In this document: positions 1 to 9,512 of the stretch, piece by piece | Numbering within the stretch: the first letter of the stretch is position 1 | How the letters are laid out: every line of letters begins with the position of its first letter | From: OLB6 sp964525565 | Lineage (GTDB): Bacteria > Bacteroidota > Ignavibacteria > Kapaibacteriales > Kapaibacteriaceae | Assembly (NCBI GenBank): GCA_964525565.1 | Contig: CAZGHI010000032.1 | Location: 1 to 27,334, forward strand | Direction of reading: 5' to 3' | DNA length: 27,334 bases | The notes under the pieces: model-generated | Told to the model about the DNA's origin: nothing | Database searches by the model: none | Seen by the model: the letters and a program-made list of their open reading frames with translations, nothing else | Program-made: the position numbers and the translations under genes

Positions 1-1268
1 CAGCCAGTGCGAAGATTGACCTGAACGGTACAACCTATAACCTTAGCACATTGAGCAAGGTTATTGAGAGCACGGACCGTTCCGTTCGGATTCAGGCAAC
101 ACAAAAACTGTATGAATTCCTTGACAACAATGGTAGTGAGCTTGACGCCATATATGATGAGCTTGTGTCAGTGCGTGTTGAAAAGGCAAAACGCTTGGGG
201 TATTCATCCTATGCTGAGTTCAGAAACGTTGAAATGGGTAGGGTTGACTATACAGAGTCAGATATATATCAGTATCGAGAGAAAGTAAAAGAGCATGTTG
301 TACCCGTGGCTTCCCTGCTTCGTGAGGCACAAAAACGACGATTAGGACTGAACGTTTTAACAATTTGCGACGAAAAGATCCAGTTTCCGGATGGAAACCC
401 TGTAGCCGTAGGCGAACATGACCAAATTCTGCAAGCGGCACAAACCATGTATCGTGAACTCAGCGCAGAGACCGATGAATTTTTTTCGACGATGCTCCAG
501 AACAATCTCTTGGATTTAAAGTCCCGAGACAGTAAAGCTACCGGAGGATACTGTACCAGTTTTCCATCATACAAGCTCCCCTTCATCTTTGCGAACTTTA
601 ACAAAACCACACATGATGTGGAAGTTTTAACACATGAGGCAGGTCACGCTTTCCAGGCATGGCGAAGTCGCAACCATTCTGTCCCAGAGTACCTATGGCC
701 TACGATGGAGGCATGCGAGATCCATAGCATGTCCATGGAATACCTAACATGGCCATGGATGCATTTGTTTTTTGGAGATGATGCTGAACGTTTCAAGTTC
801 TACCATCTTCAATCTGCGTTGTTATTCTTACCATACGGCTGCTTGGTGGACCATTTTCAATACTGGGTTTATGCACATCCAGATGCAACGGCAGCAGATC
901 GGCGCTCAGCATGGCTAAACCTTGAAGCTGAATACCTGCCGTGGCGAACAACCGATGGAATTGACTTGCCGGAGGGTGGTAAAGGTCGGGCCTGGCAACT
1001 GCAACGGCACATTTACGAAAGCCCCTTTTACTACATCGACTACACGTTGGCCAGCCTATGTGCTTTACAGTATTGGACTTGGTCTCTCGAAGAAGCTGGC
1101 GCGGCATTTGCTAGTTACCTTTCGGTTTGTGACCTGGGGGGTAGCAAGCCGTTTCTGGACATTGTACGAACTGGAGGTTTACACTCTCCGTTTGCACCGG
1201 AAACGATGCCTGAGATCACCAGGAAAGCATATGAGTGGTTGCGGAATCATTACGCAACGTATCTTTGA
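1..1268 (+). CDS. M3 family oligoendopeptidase (5' end outside window)
   Basis: This is a zinc metallopeptidase of the M3 family that cleaves oligopeptides, probably in the cytoplasm because no signal is visible in the part present. The frame is open to the left edge (codons begin at base 3), so the true start lies outside; the TTG at 51 is not a convincing start. About 421 codons are seen against roughly 560-600 for the family. The zinc site is HEAGH at bases 633-647, with the third ligand Glu at 717-719 in an EIHSMSMEYL context, giving HExxH-x23-E. The upstream PFIFANFN stretch and the late PFYYIDYTLA block, which carries the substrate-binding His/Tyr region, are typical of the M3 oligoendopeptidase group that is close to but distinct from PepF. 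TGA ends it at 1266-1268. It may contribute to peptide use together with the M17 and S45 enzymes downstream. Confidence 0.93.
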   Translation, partial: ASAKIDLNGTTYNLSTLSKVIESTDRSVRIQATQKLYEFLDNNGSELDAIYDELVSVRVEKAKRLGYSSYAEFRNVEMGRVDYTESDIYQYREKVKEHVVPVASLLREAQKRRLGLNVLTICDEKIQFPDGNPVAVGEHDQILQAAQTMYRELSAETDEFFSTMLQNNLLDLKSRDSKATGGYCTSFPSYKLPFIFANFNKTTHDVEVLTHEAGHAFQAWRSRNHSVPEYLWPTMEACEIHSMSMEYLTWPWMHLFFGDDAERFKFYHLQSALLFLPYGCLVDHFQYWVYAHPDATAADRRSAWLNLEAEYLPWRTTDGIDLPEGGKGRAWQLQRHIYESPFYYIDYTLASLCALQYWTWSLEEAGAAFASYLSVCDLGGSKPFLDIVRTGGLHSPFAPETMPEITRKAYEWLRNHYATYL

Positions 1269-1327
1269 AAGTCCGGATCACGTTAGGGGGTTGCTCTGCC
1301 GTGAGATGGAATATTGCGTAAGTTCCG

Positions 1328-1335
1328 TACTTTCG
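1328..1335 (+). promoter_or_regulatory. Possible -7 promoter element (TACTTTCG)
   Basis: The 123-base gap between the M3 peptidase and the first secreted protein contains TACTTTCG, one mismatch from the Bacteroidota -7 consensus TAnnTTTG. It is preceded by TTCCG, much like the TTCCCG before the better element upstream of the ferredoxin gene. It lies 56 bases before the preferred ATG at 1392. No matching -33 TTTG is seen at the usual distance, so this is a weak candidate. Confidence 0.3.
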
Positions 1336-1391
1336 CATGGTTAATGTTGAAATTAAAAGTAACAGTTGTTGAACCGCGTGTCAAAGTGGTC

Positions 1392-4300
1392 ATGACCCGT
1401 TTCATCCTTCGTAATGCCTTATTAGGCATCGTATTCGTGGCAGGCATCGTTTCTGCTACATCGCAAACAAACCCAACCCCTTTCAACCTAGCGGGTGGGA
1501 ACTACTCATTCACCACATGGGATGCAGCATCTACTGCGGGTACATACCCAACGTCGATGATTTTCCATGTATTCGACCGGAGGATCGAGCCATTCGAGGG
1601 GCTGATTACCGATCCGCCAAAGGCAAACTGGGCCCAGGCCTATAACCTAACTGCCGATGCCAGAATCAATGGAGAAGGCGCAAATGGTGTGTCGTTTTTC
1701 CAGACGGCTGCTGCTAACTCTGTGAATTGTGGATTTCAGGGAGCCGCAATCTTGGCTCTTAACACAACAGGCAGAGCAAACATTAATGTCTCGTTTGTAA
1801 GCCAGGTAACAGCAACGGGTACAAGGCCGTACAATTTGCGTTTGCAGTATCGGATAGGCACAACTGCAGCTTGGACTAATGCAATTGGTGCAAACGGTGA
1901 TTATGTGCAACTCGTAAGTGCAACGGATGGAACTACGGCGCGCACGCTTACATGGATGATGCCTACATCATTGGAGAATCAATCGGTAGTACAACTACGA
2001 TGGATTTACTTCCAAGATGGTAACGGCTCGGGCACGAGGCCACGGATTCGTCTGGATGACATAACCGTAACATCCGACAACCCAACGGCATCGACTGCCT
2101 CTGCACTTCGCATTATGAGTATCGTTCCGCAGTCCCCAACTGTCGGTCAGGCATTCACGGTGATGGTTCGCTCCACCGATGCGCTCGGGGCAGTACGAAA
2201 TGTTTCAACTGCAACAACGGTGCAACTTTCCAAGGCATCAGGTGCAGGGTCAATTGGCGGAACATTGTCGGGAACTATTGCTGCTGGCACAAATACGATT
2301 GTGTTTAGCAACGTAACATGGAACCTAGCTGAGTCAGGCGTCTCCATTACTGCCTCAAGAACAGCCGGTGATGTATTATCGAGTCATACAAGTTCACTGT
2401 TCACAGTCCAGNNNNNNNNNNNNNNNNNNNNNNNNNNNNNNNNNNAGGCCTGGGTTGGTGCACCAATGAACCCCATTACCATTACCGTTTACACGTCTAG
2501 CAATACTGTTGATGTTAACTACAATGGCCCGATTACCTTTAGCAAACAAAGCGGTCCCGGAGTAGTTAGCGGTACGTTAACTGTAAATGCTATCAGAGGT
2601 GTTGCAACGTTTACTGACCTTACCTGTTCCGCAGCCGGTAACGTAGTACTTCAGTTCAGTGTTCCTGGTCTTCCGACCCAAACACTTCCGACGATCACGG
2701 TTACCCCACTCCCCTCACTCACGACGAACATTGTGCCTCAGTATGTAATGTCGTCGGATCCGAACGGCTGCAACTTTGGTTCAAATCCGATTCCGTTTTA
2801 TGCTTTGGTAACCTTCACCGGTTTGCAGCCAAATACGGTATATCGTTATAACGTCGGTGCATCAAATGTATCTGGAGTGCCAACATCAACCGGTGGAGGT
2901 CAGAATGTCCACCTTGACAATACAACGATGCAGTATTCCTACACCGGAGGAAAGAGCTTAATAAACAATCACAGCACCTTCGCTACGGGCCCGGGACAAA
3001 CCACGCGTGCATTGTGGATAAACATTGTACCAACGAACAACCTAACCTTCTCTCCAGGTCAGCTATTATACTGGCAGGTAGCCTTGGGAGATCATCACGG
3101 TAATCTTATTCGTTATTATCAGTTGAGCCAAACGTCAACGTTAATTCAAGCAGGTTCAGCTTCCAACCAGGCTACATTGTTAGGTGATCGGAACAGTCAG
3201 CTTAAGGCTAAGAACATTGTTCTCATCTGGGATAATACAGCAGGAACAGGAAGGCCAATTGGAAGTGCTTTGGTACAACCGCATGATGTGCTTGTTTCGT
3301 TTGCAAACACGAGATATGCCAATGACATTCAAAACCAACAAGGTGCTTGGATGAGCATGGTTCCGAATACGTTTGCAAATGGTGTTCGAAGGATTGAAGA
3401 ACGCGATGCAGTTACAGGCAACATTGTTTATTCTGTCATCTCAACGGATGGAAACTGGAATGGGATTTCAACAAACCCATCGAATACACTGCAGTATGCA
3501 ACACCGGGTGGAGCTGTAACTCCAATTTATATCCGTACACCATACATCAAGGTTAATGCTCCTGCAGCAGGTGATACACTCTGTTCAGGTGTTCCATACA
3601 ACATCATGTTCCGTGCTGACGGCATGCAAAATGTGCGTATTGATTTCTCCATTGATGGAGGTATGACGTACTCTTTGGTTGAGAACAATGTAAGCGCAGC
3701 TAGCGGAATGTACACGTGGGTTCCGCCATCGCTAGGATTCCGTGGTAACTGCCGGATTCGCATCACCGGTGTGGATAGACCAAACGAAGTAGGTGTTTCC
3801 GGACAGTTTACACTAGTTGAACCACTTAACCTAATTGGCCCGGTTGACGACCGCAATCTCTGTCTGGGAGACGATGATACCCTCATTGCTCTCGTAGGCG
3901 GAAGTGCAGAGTCGTACACGTGGTACAAGGATGGGCAGGTAATTCCATATGCAACAAGTCCTATCCTCTACCTTCGCAATGCTCATTACTCTACGTCGGG
4001 TGTTTACTGGTGTGTCGTAAATGGATATGGCAACTGCGGCGACGTAACAACCAATCAGGCACACATCCGTGTTGGCCGGAAAACACAGATTGTAAATCAA
4101 ACGTATTCAGTTCCGGGAATCATTGGTGCAACCGCAACATTGTGGTGCGAGACAGAATTCCCAGACGAAGTTCTTTCGTATCAATGGTACCGTGGAACAA
4201 CAGCTCTTGCCGAAAGCGCAAAGTACTTTGGCACAAAGAGCAACCGTCTGGAAATTCGGAATTTTGCTCAAGCTGACTATGGCAACAATTACTACTGCGT

Positions 4301-5447
4301 GGTAACAGGTGTATGTCAATCAGCTACAACTCGCGTTATCAGGGTATTCCCAACTGGCGTTTACGCAGAGTTTGTAAATGCTACTGTTAGTGCATGTTCA
4401 GGTGGCTCTGTAAACGTTCCTGCTATGGTTTATAGCAACCCACCGGGCGAACAATTGCATATTGAGTGGTGGTTCAATGGTATGATGTTGAACAACGATG
4501 CAACATATTCCGGAGCAAATACCTCAACGCTAACAATTAACAATGTAAGCCCTCAGCTTGCTGGTACATATACCGTACGCGTCATGCTGGCGTCTAATCA
4601 CGCAGTGATGTCGGAGTCTTCAGTTCAGGTTGTGATTTCCGCTCCGCCAACAATTTCTACACAACCGCAATCTGTAGCAGTTTGTGAGGGTGAAGCAACA
4701 ACACTTACTGTTGCGGTAAACGGCGTTGGCTCTGTTATGTATCAGTGGTTGTTAGACGGAAATGCAATTGCCGGAGCCAATGGAAGTTCGTACACAATTT
4801 CAACCATGACAGCCGATCGTGCAGGCACCTATTCAGTTCAAGTTGTTACGGCCTGTGGTTCAGTAACATCGAATGAAGCCGATGTCACGATGAAAGCCGC
4901 AACGGCAATTTCAACCCAACCTCCGGCTACACTTTCAGTAGGTGTAGGTGAAACTCTTACACTTACGTTGACAGCCACAGGTGCCGGAACAGTTCAGTAT
5001 CAGTGGTATAAGGATGGCAATGCACTTGCAGGAGAAGTAGCTCCAACATTCGCTAAAACTGCGTATGCTGCTGGTGATGCAGGTCAGTACTGGTGCGAAG
5101 TAACTGCTGAATGTGGAACCGTTACGTCTGATACCACTACCGTAACAACCCGACCGGCTTCGTCTGTTAATGAGTCGGTTGTAGGTGGCGCAATAGTTTC
5201 AAGAATTGCTCCAAACCCAACATCAACAGCAACGTCACTTAGTGTTCTCATGAGTGAAGGAGAATTTGTTTCGGTAAACGTTGTTGATGCTGCTGGCAAT
5301 CTAGTGCTCAATGTACACAATGCTTACCTCCCCGCTGGCGATAATCGCTTGCCTATCGTAACGGCAGCTCTGCCTTCAGGAGTGTACTCGGTTCAGACGG
5401 TGATTGGCGGTCACAGCAACGTACAACAGCTTGTTGTGATTAAGTAA
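1392..5447 (+). CDS. Secreted T9SS cargo protein with Ig-like domains and type A sorting domain
   Basis: A large secreted, probably surface-attached protein (1351 residues from the ATG at 1392). An open frame reaches back to a TTG at 1314, but the ATG at 1392 puts a normal signal peptide at the N-terminus (Thr-Arg, then a hydrophobic stretch ending near SATSQ), so I prefer it. Order: signal peptide 1-25; N-terminal beta-rich region 26-235; two Ig/filamin-like modules around 239-440, the second interrupted by an assembly gap at residues 341-352; a region at 441-810; about five Ig-like domains of 80-95 residues (near 817, 897, 990, 1084 and 1171) with YxW...YxCxV or TYxVxV signatures; and a C-terminal sorting domain from about 1270 with APNPTS, VVDAAGN and LPSGVYSV, the pattern of T9SS type A domains (TIGR04183). 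The function is unknown; adhesion or binding of polymers is inferred from the Ig domains. A strong terminator follows. Confidence 0.88.
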   Translation: MTRFILRNALLGIVFVAGIVSATSQTNPTPFNLAGGNYSFTTWDAASTAGTYPTSMIFHVFDRRIEPFEGLITDPPKANWAQAYNLTADARINGEGANGVSFFQTAAANSVNCGFQGAAILALNTTGRANINVSFVSQVTATGTRPYNLRLQYRIGTTAAWTNAIGANGDYVQLVSATDGTTARTLTWMMPTSLENQSVVQLRWIYFQDGNGSGTRPRIRLDDITVTSDNPTASTASALRIMSIVPQSPTVGQAFTVMVRSTDALGAVRNVSTATTVQLSKASGAGSIGGTLSGTIAAGTNTIVFSNVTWNLAESGVSITASRTAGDVLSSHTSSLFTVQXXXXXXXXXXXXAWVGAPMNPITITVYTSSNTVDVNYNGPITFSKQSGPGVVSGTLTVNAIRGVATFTDLTCSAAGNVVLQFSVPGLPTQTLPTITVTPLPSLTTNIVPQYVMSSDPNGCNFGSNPIPFYALVTFTGLQPNTVYRYNVGASNVSGVPTSTGGGQNVHLDNTTMQYSYTGGKSLINNHSTFATGPGQTTRALWINIVPTNNLTFSPGQLLYWQVALGDHHGNLIRYYQLSQTSTLIQAGSASNQATLLGDRNSQLKAKNIVLIWDNTAGTGRPIGSALVQPHDVLVSFANTRYANDIQNQQGAWMSMVPNTFANGVRRIEERDAVTGNIVYSVISTDGNWNGISTNPSNTLQYATPGGAVTPIYIRTPYIKVNAPAAGDTLCSGVPYNIMFRADGMQNVRIDFSIDGGMTYSLVENNVSAASGMYTWVPPSLGFRGNCRIRITGVDRPNEVGVSGQFTLVEPLNLIGPVDDRNLCLGDDDTLIALVGGSAESYTWYKDGQVIPYATSPILYLRNAHYSTSGVYWCVVNGYGNCGDVTTNQAHIRVGRKTQIVNQTYSVPGIIGATATLWCETEFPDEVLSYQWYRGTTALAESAKYFGTKSNRLEIRNFAQADYGNNYYCVVTGVCQSATTRVIRVFPTGVYAEFVNATVSACSGGSVNVPAMVYSNPPGEQLHIEWWFNGMMLNNDATYSGANTSTLTINNVSPQLAGTYTVRVMLASNHAVMSESSVQVVISAPPTISTQPQSVAVCEGEATTLTVAVNGVGSVMYQWLLDGNAIAGANGSSYTISTMTADRAGTYSVQVVTACGSVTSNEADVTMKAATAISTQPPATLSVGVGETLTLTLTATGAGTVQYQWYKDGNALAGEVAPTFAKTAYAAGDAGQYWCEVTAECGTVTSDTTTVTTRPASSVNESVVGGAIVSRIAPNPTSTATSLSVLMSEGEFVSVNVVDAAGNLVLNVHNAYLPAGDNRLPIVTAALPSGVYSVQTVIGGHSNVQQLVVIK
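2412..2445. other. Assembly gap (34 N) inside secreted protein gene
   Basis: A run of 34 unknown bases within the Ig/filamin-like part of the first secreted protein. The reading frame is kept across it (12 unknown codons), so the gap length is compatible with a true multiple-of-three fill, but the real length is not known. Confidence 0.97.
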
Positions 5448-5464
5448 CATAGATTTTCCCAATC

Positions 5465-5499
5465 AAAGGGGAGTATGCACATGCATACTCCCCTTTTTT
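5465..5499 (+). terminator. Rho-independent terminator after T9SS cargo gene
   Basis: A perfect 14-bp stem (AAAGGGGAGTATGC at 5465-5478 pairing with 5483-5496), a 4-base ACAT loop, and a T6 tract from 5494. It lies 17 bases after the stop codon of the first secreted protein. The T tract is only on the + side, so it acts in that direction. It implies that the next gene at 5546 has its own promoter. Confidence 0.93.
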
Positions 5500-5545
5500 G
5501 TTGGATATTCGCGAACAATAATTTTTCTCTTGGATGTTTTGAAGA

Positions 5546-8500
5546 ATGCACATGGTTCGCTATCTCATCGTAGTGCTTGTCTGTGTAGTTGTGAATTCAG
5601 TTCTGGCACAGGACATTATAGTTAGTGAGTATCTTAACCACCCAGGTGCATCGGCAGAGCTTGAATGGACGGAGCTCCTTGTTGTGAAGGACAATCTTAA
5701 CCTCGTTGGCTGGTCAGTGCACGACTATTCAGGAGATATAAATACCCGTGCTGCAGGTGTGGTATTCCGAGACATTCCGCTCTGGAGGAACCTCCGTGCA
5801 GGTACGATTATTGTGATTGACCATCGTTTAACAACTCCTGCTCAACGACAGGACTCCTTACCCGGCGATGGATATATTCAACTACTCCAATCGGACACGA
5901 GGTTTTTTCAACTAGCAGGCAACGGTATTGACATCAGCCAGCCGGCAGAAATGATTACCGTTCGAGATGCAACGGATGTAGAGGTACATACACTAGCACA
6001 CATGCCCGCATCGTATGGAACAGGAAACCCGATATGGGCCAATGCTCCGGCACCAAAGGTTGCTCACGTTGCTTCAAGCCAGATTCAGGCCGACCATTCT
6101 GTTCGAGTAACCGGGCGAACGTTAGCGGCCTATGCAGCAGGACTTGGTTCCGACAGCACAAGTATTGGACCACGTGTAACAGTTGCACCACCAAGTGATC
6201 CGGGAACGGGTCCGTCGAAGGGTCTGCCCAACCTTATTGACAATGCCAAGCGTCTGTCCGGTCAGAAAAATGTAAATCATCTACTATGGCGAGAGCTTCG
6301 CGAACCTCAATGGTCTGCTGCTCCGCAGATTACGTTACAAGAGGTGCTGCCCGAGAAACATACAATCTCCTGGACTAACATTATTGACTCATATCCGGCT
6401 GACAATGTCAGCGGATATATTATCCTCCGTGATAGTTTGGCGTTCAGTCAGTTTCCCGTTGATGGCATCCGAGACGGAAAAATGATTTCCGCTGGTGATC
6501 GGATTGGCTCGAGTCTTGTACTGGCAGTGCGCCCAACGCAAGATGGCACAACGTTCACTGATCAGAACAATGTAACCTGTGGTGTGAATTACACCTATCG
6601 GGTGTATGGTTATCGGTATGGAGCAGACGACGTACTTAAGCCTGAAGAAACAGCAGATACAACGGCTAGGGGCAGACAGTATAACGAGCACGTTTTTGCT
6701 CAGTCGGCAACTATTGAAAAACCAGCAATTCCCAAACCCGTAATTAATGCCTCACGCACACAGGTTTGTCCGGGTGACACGGTTACATTGAGTGTAACGA
6801 GCTTACCTGACGTAATACTGTATGAATGGACCAGGAATGGACTTCCTGCACCAATTCCAGGTACAACATCAATTGCGGTAAACCAGGTTGGAACGTACAG
6901 GCTTAAGGTTACCGGCGCGTCTGGATGTTATGCCGAAAGCGACCCAGTTGTTATCAGCCCCCTTCCAGCGCCCAGCGTTGTCATTTCGCCAACAGGGCCA
7001 CAGTCTCTTTGTACTGGTGACACGATAATCCTTGCTATACAGTCCCAAGCAAATTCCTACGAAATACTTCGAAATGGCACGGTTGTCTCAACACAGGCGT
7101 CAAATCGGTTTTCGATAACCCAGCCGGGACGGTACGCTGTGCGAATCCGTTCCAGTGGTGGATGCGATGGGGTCTCAGATGAAGTAATCGTAACTTCACC
7201 TGATGTTCGTTTTCATTTTGAGCCTGCTTCAATTGACTTCGGAAAACTGGGAGCGTGTGAGACGTCTGCATCTGGTCTTGTCACGCTAGTGAATGACGGC
7301 GACCGGGCGATTACCCTTGCATCTGTTGTTATGCCCAGTGGCTTTGCCCTATCTGCACCCGCTCCTGGCTTCGTGGTTCAACCAGGTGGTCGTCAGCAGA
7401 TAACAATACTGTTTGCGCCGAGCGGACTGGGCATTACCAATGGTACGGCACGATTTGTGGCTCAGCCATGCAATGTGACATCTACCCTGGCAATGCGCGG
7501 CGAACGAACAGAAGCAACGGCTGCACTGAACACTGCAGAAGTAAACTTTGGAACGACCACAACATGCCCTACAAGTATTGTGCGTGACAGTAGTGAGTTC
7601 GTCCTTACAAACAGCGGACAAACCCCGATCACGGTAACACCTCCCGTAGTAGCGCCTCCCTTTTACATATCGTTCAGTTCTGTTCAGCTTCTACCTGGTG
7701 AAAGTGTCCCGATAAAGGTTCGATATATACCGCTTGGTCCCGATCTCAACAGGTCTGTAAACCAAGTGATTTCTTTCCCATTTACCTCGGCAAGTTGTAA
7801 CGATACGTTGCGCGCTTCACTACGTGCAGCATCGTTTCATCCAGAACTGAGTTTGCAAACCGATACTGTGAATGTTGGCTCTCAAATAGGTTGTTCAGCC
7901 TCTTTCCAGGGTAATCTTACAATTGTTAATAACGGTAGAGTTCCGGCAACAGTTACCGCAGTAGAATCAGATGCAGGCATTATAGTGAACGGATTGCCGG
8001 TTACTGTGCAACCAGGGCAAACGAGAACCGTTGACTTTGTGTTCACTGTTACCGGTGTCGGCGATGTTGTAGTGCACGGTACCTTACGCACAGAGCCGTG
8101 TGGCAGTACGATGCAGTTCGTTGCACAATCGTTTCTTCTCAAACCAACCATAATGCCCCGTCCCACACAAGTCGTATTTCCGGATATCAGCTTGTGCAAT
8201 GGACCCGCTTCTGCGAGTATCGAAACGGAACTGGAAATTTCACCAACTACCGCGTCAGATACAGTACTTTCCGTTTCGGTACCGTTACCGTTTAGTGTTG
8301 ATCTGAGTTCAGGCATGGAGATCACTGATGGACAGAAAGTGTTGGTGCGATGCTCAGCAGTGCAAGCTGGTGACTACGCCGGTGTGATTGAGGTTGTCTT
8401 ACAATGTTCTGACACATTGCGTATTCCGGTACAGGCACGAGCTGTACGAAGCACGCGTAGTGTTGATGTCTCCGGTACAGACTTTGGAACAGTACCGTTT

Positions 8501-9484
8501 GGTGGTTGGTCCGAACAGCTTCTAACAATAACGAACACAGGTCTTGAAGAAATTGTTATTCCGCAACTGCAAGGGATCCAGCCCCCATGGAGTGTTGTGT
8601 CCGAAACTCCAGCTCTGCCGGCATCGTTACAACCAGGCGGTAATGTTCAGATCGTACTTCGTTATTCATTTGACAGCTACAACCGAAGAGATTCGATTAC
8701 CCTATCAACGGCAAGTTTGGGTAGCTGTCCTGACACAGTGTTGCTGACGTTTTACGGTGCAACGGAACAAGAGCCAACAACTCCCGGAAAAATTACGGGT
8801 GTGCGTTTTGAACTACCTGATAACGTTCGAGGTTATCCGGGAGAAAAAGTGTCATTCTTTACCGCGTTAACCTCCGAGGTGCCATTGGCTGGCAGAGGAT
8901 TAAAGGAATTCTCAACCGACATTGAGTTCAACGGCTCTCTTTTCAAAATTGTTGAAGTAATCTCCGTTAATCCTTTAATTACAATTAGTAGCACGGGCGA
9001 GATAACACCTGGTAAATTAACTGTGCAAGTAGTTGCAAACGAAGAGCTTGTAGAGTCTGACCGGTTATTTCAGATTAACGGATTGGTGTATTTAGGATCG
9101 GACAGATTCAGCCCATTGAAAGCAACAAACGTGCAATCGCCACAAGCCGACATTTTGGGCAAAGACGGACGCATTGAGGTGCTCAGTGATTGCGATGCTT
9201 CTACGCAGTACATTGATTTGGGGCAAAATCCGGGCATTGTCGTACGGTCAAGCATCACAACCCCGACCGAAGTAATTATCGAAGTGGTTTCCGTCACCGA
9301 CGATCCGGTGTACCTAGCAATATCAGATGTGCGTGGTACTGTGATGAAATCAACGGTATTACATTCCGGTCATGGTAGGCATACCATATACCTTGACGTA
9401 TCGGAATGGCAGAGTGGATGGTATGTAGCAGCTTATGCTAATGGGATCACAACAAAATCCTATCCGTTTCTGATTACGCGCTAG
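5546..9484 (+). CDS. Giant secreted protein with HYDIN-like repeats and a cohesin-like domain
   Basis: A secreted 1312-residue protein. The ATG at 5546 is used; a second ATG two codons on would serve as well. Order: signal peptide 1-21 (cut after SVLA); lamin-tail-like beta domain about 22-190 (SEYLNHPG, NLVGWSVHDYSGD); fibronectin-like segment about 270-370; two Ig/PKD-like domains about 396-553, each opening with VCPGDT or LCTGDT; then about five 100-residue repeats starting near 554, 660, 766, 872 and 971 (FGKLGAC, NFGTTTTC, VGSQIGC, FPDISLC, DFGTVPFG), which resemble HYDIN/choice-of-anchor-D repeats; a cohesin-like domain about 1084-1212 (GYPGEKVSF, LKEFSTDIEFN); and a C-terminal domain about 1226-1312. 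The last has the beta pattern of a T9SS sorting domain (VYLAISDVRGTVMKS, SGWYVAAYANG) but no PNP motif. Substrate and partner are unknown; it is probably exported and surface-held like its upstream neighbour. Confidence 0.85.
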   Translation: MHMVRYLIVVLVCVVVNSVLAQDIIVSEYLNHPGASAELEWTELLVVKDNLNLVGWSVHDYSGDINTRAAGVVFRDIPLWRNLRAGTIIVIDHRLTTPAQRQDSLPGDGYIQLLQSDTRFFQLAGNGIDISQPAEMITVRDATDVEVHTLAHMPASYGTGNPIWANAPAPKVAHVASSQIQADHSVRVTGRTLAAYAAGLGSDSTSIGPRVTVAPPSDPGTGPSKGLPNLIDNAKRLSGQKNVNHLLWRELREPQWSAAPQITLQEVLPEKHTISWTNIIDSYPADNVSGYIILRDSLAFSQFPVDGIRDGKMISAGDRIGSSLVLAVRPTQDGTTFTDQNNVTCGVNYTYRVYGYRYGADDVLKPEETADTTARGRQYNEHVFAQSATIEKPAIPKPVINASRTQVCPGDTVTLSVTSLPDVILYEWTRNGLPAPIPGTTSIAVNQVGTYRLKVTGASGCYAESDPVVISPLPAPSVVISPTGPQSLCTGDTIILAIQSQANSYEILRNGTVVSTQASNRFSITQPGRYAVRIRSSGGCDGVSDEVIVTSPDVRFHFEPASIDFGKLGACETSASGLVTLVNDGDRAITLASVVMPSGFALSAPAPGFVVQPGGRQQITILFAPSGLGITNGTARFVAQPCNVTSTLAMRGERTEATAALNTAEVNFGTTTTCPTSIVRDSSEFVLTNSGQTPITVTPPVVAPPFYISFSSVQLLPGESVPIKVRYIPLGPDLNRSVNQVISFPFTSASCNDTLRASLRAASFHPELSLQTDTVNVGSQIGCSASFQGNLTIVNNGRVPATVTAVESDAGIIVNGLPVTVQPGQTRTVDFVFTVTGVGDVVVHGTLRTEPCGSTMQFVAQSFLLKPTIMPRPTQVVFPDISLCNGPASASIETELEISPTTASDTVLSVSVPLPFSVDLSSGMEITDGQKVLVRCSAVQAGDYAGVIEVVLQCSDTLRIPVQARAVRSTRSVDVSGTDFGTVPFGGWSEQLLTITNTGLEEIVIPQLQGIQPPWSVVSETPALPASLQPGGNVQIVLRYSFDSYNRRDSITLSTASLGSCPDTVLLTFYGATEQEPTTPGKITGVRFELPDNVRGYPGEKVSFFTALTSEVPLAGRGLKEFSTDIEFNGSLFKIVEVISVNPLITISSTGEITPGKLTVQVVANEELVESDRLFQINGLVYLGSDRFSPLKATNVQSPQADILGKDGRIEVLSDCDASTQYIDLGQNPGIVVRSSITTPTEVIIEVVSVTDDPVYLAISDVRGTVMKSTVLHSGHGRHTIYLDVSEWQSGWYVAAYANGITTKSYPFLITR

Positions 9485-9502
9485 ATTTGCGCTGTACATC
9501 AT

Positions 9503-9508
9503 AGGAGA
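9503..9508 (+). promoter_or_regulatory. Ribosome binding site fixing a GTG start
   Basis: AGGAGA ends 4 bases before the GTG at 9513. It is one of the few good Shine-Dalgarno sites in the window, and it supports this GTG as the epimerase start. Confidence 0.7.
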
Positions 9509-9512
9509 TCGC

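Noticed and set aside
1314..1391. Upstream TTG start for the first secreted protein
   Set aside because: It would put 26 charged residues before the signal peptide; the ATG at 1392 gives a normal exported N-terminus.
5508..5515. TTCGCGAA palindrome upstream of the second secreted protein
   Set aside because: An isolated 8-bp palindrome with no second copy or known operator match; likely chance.
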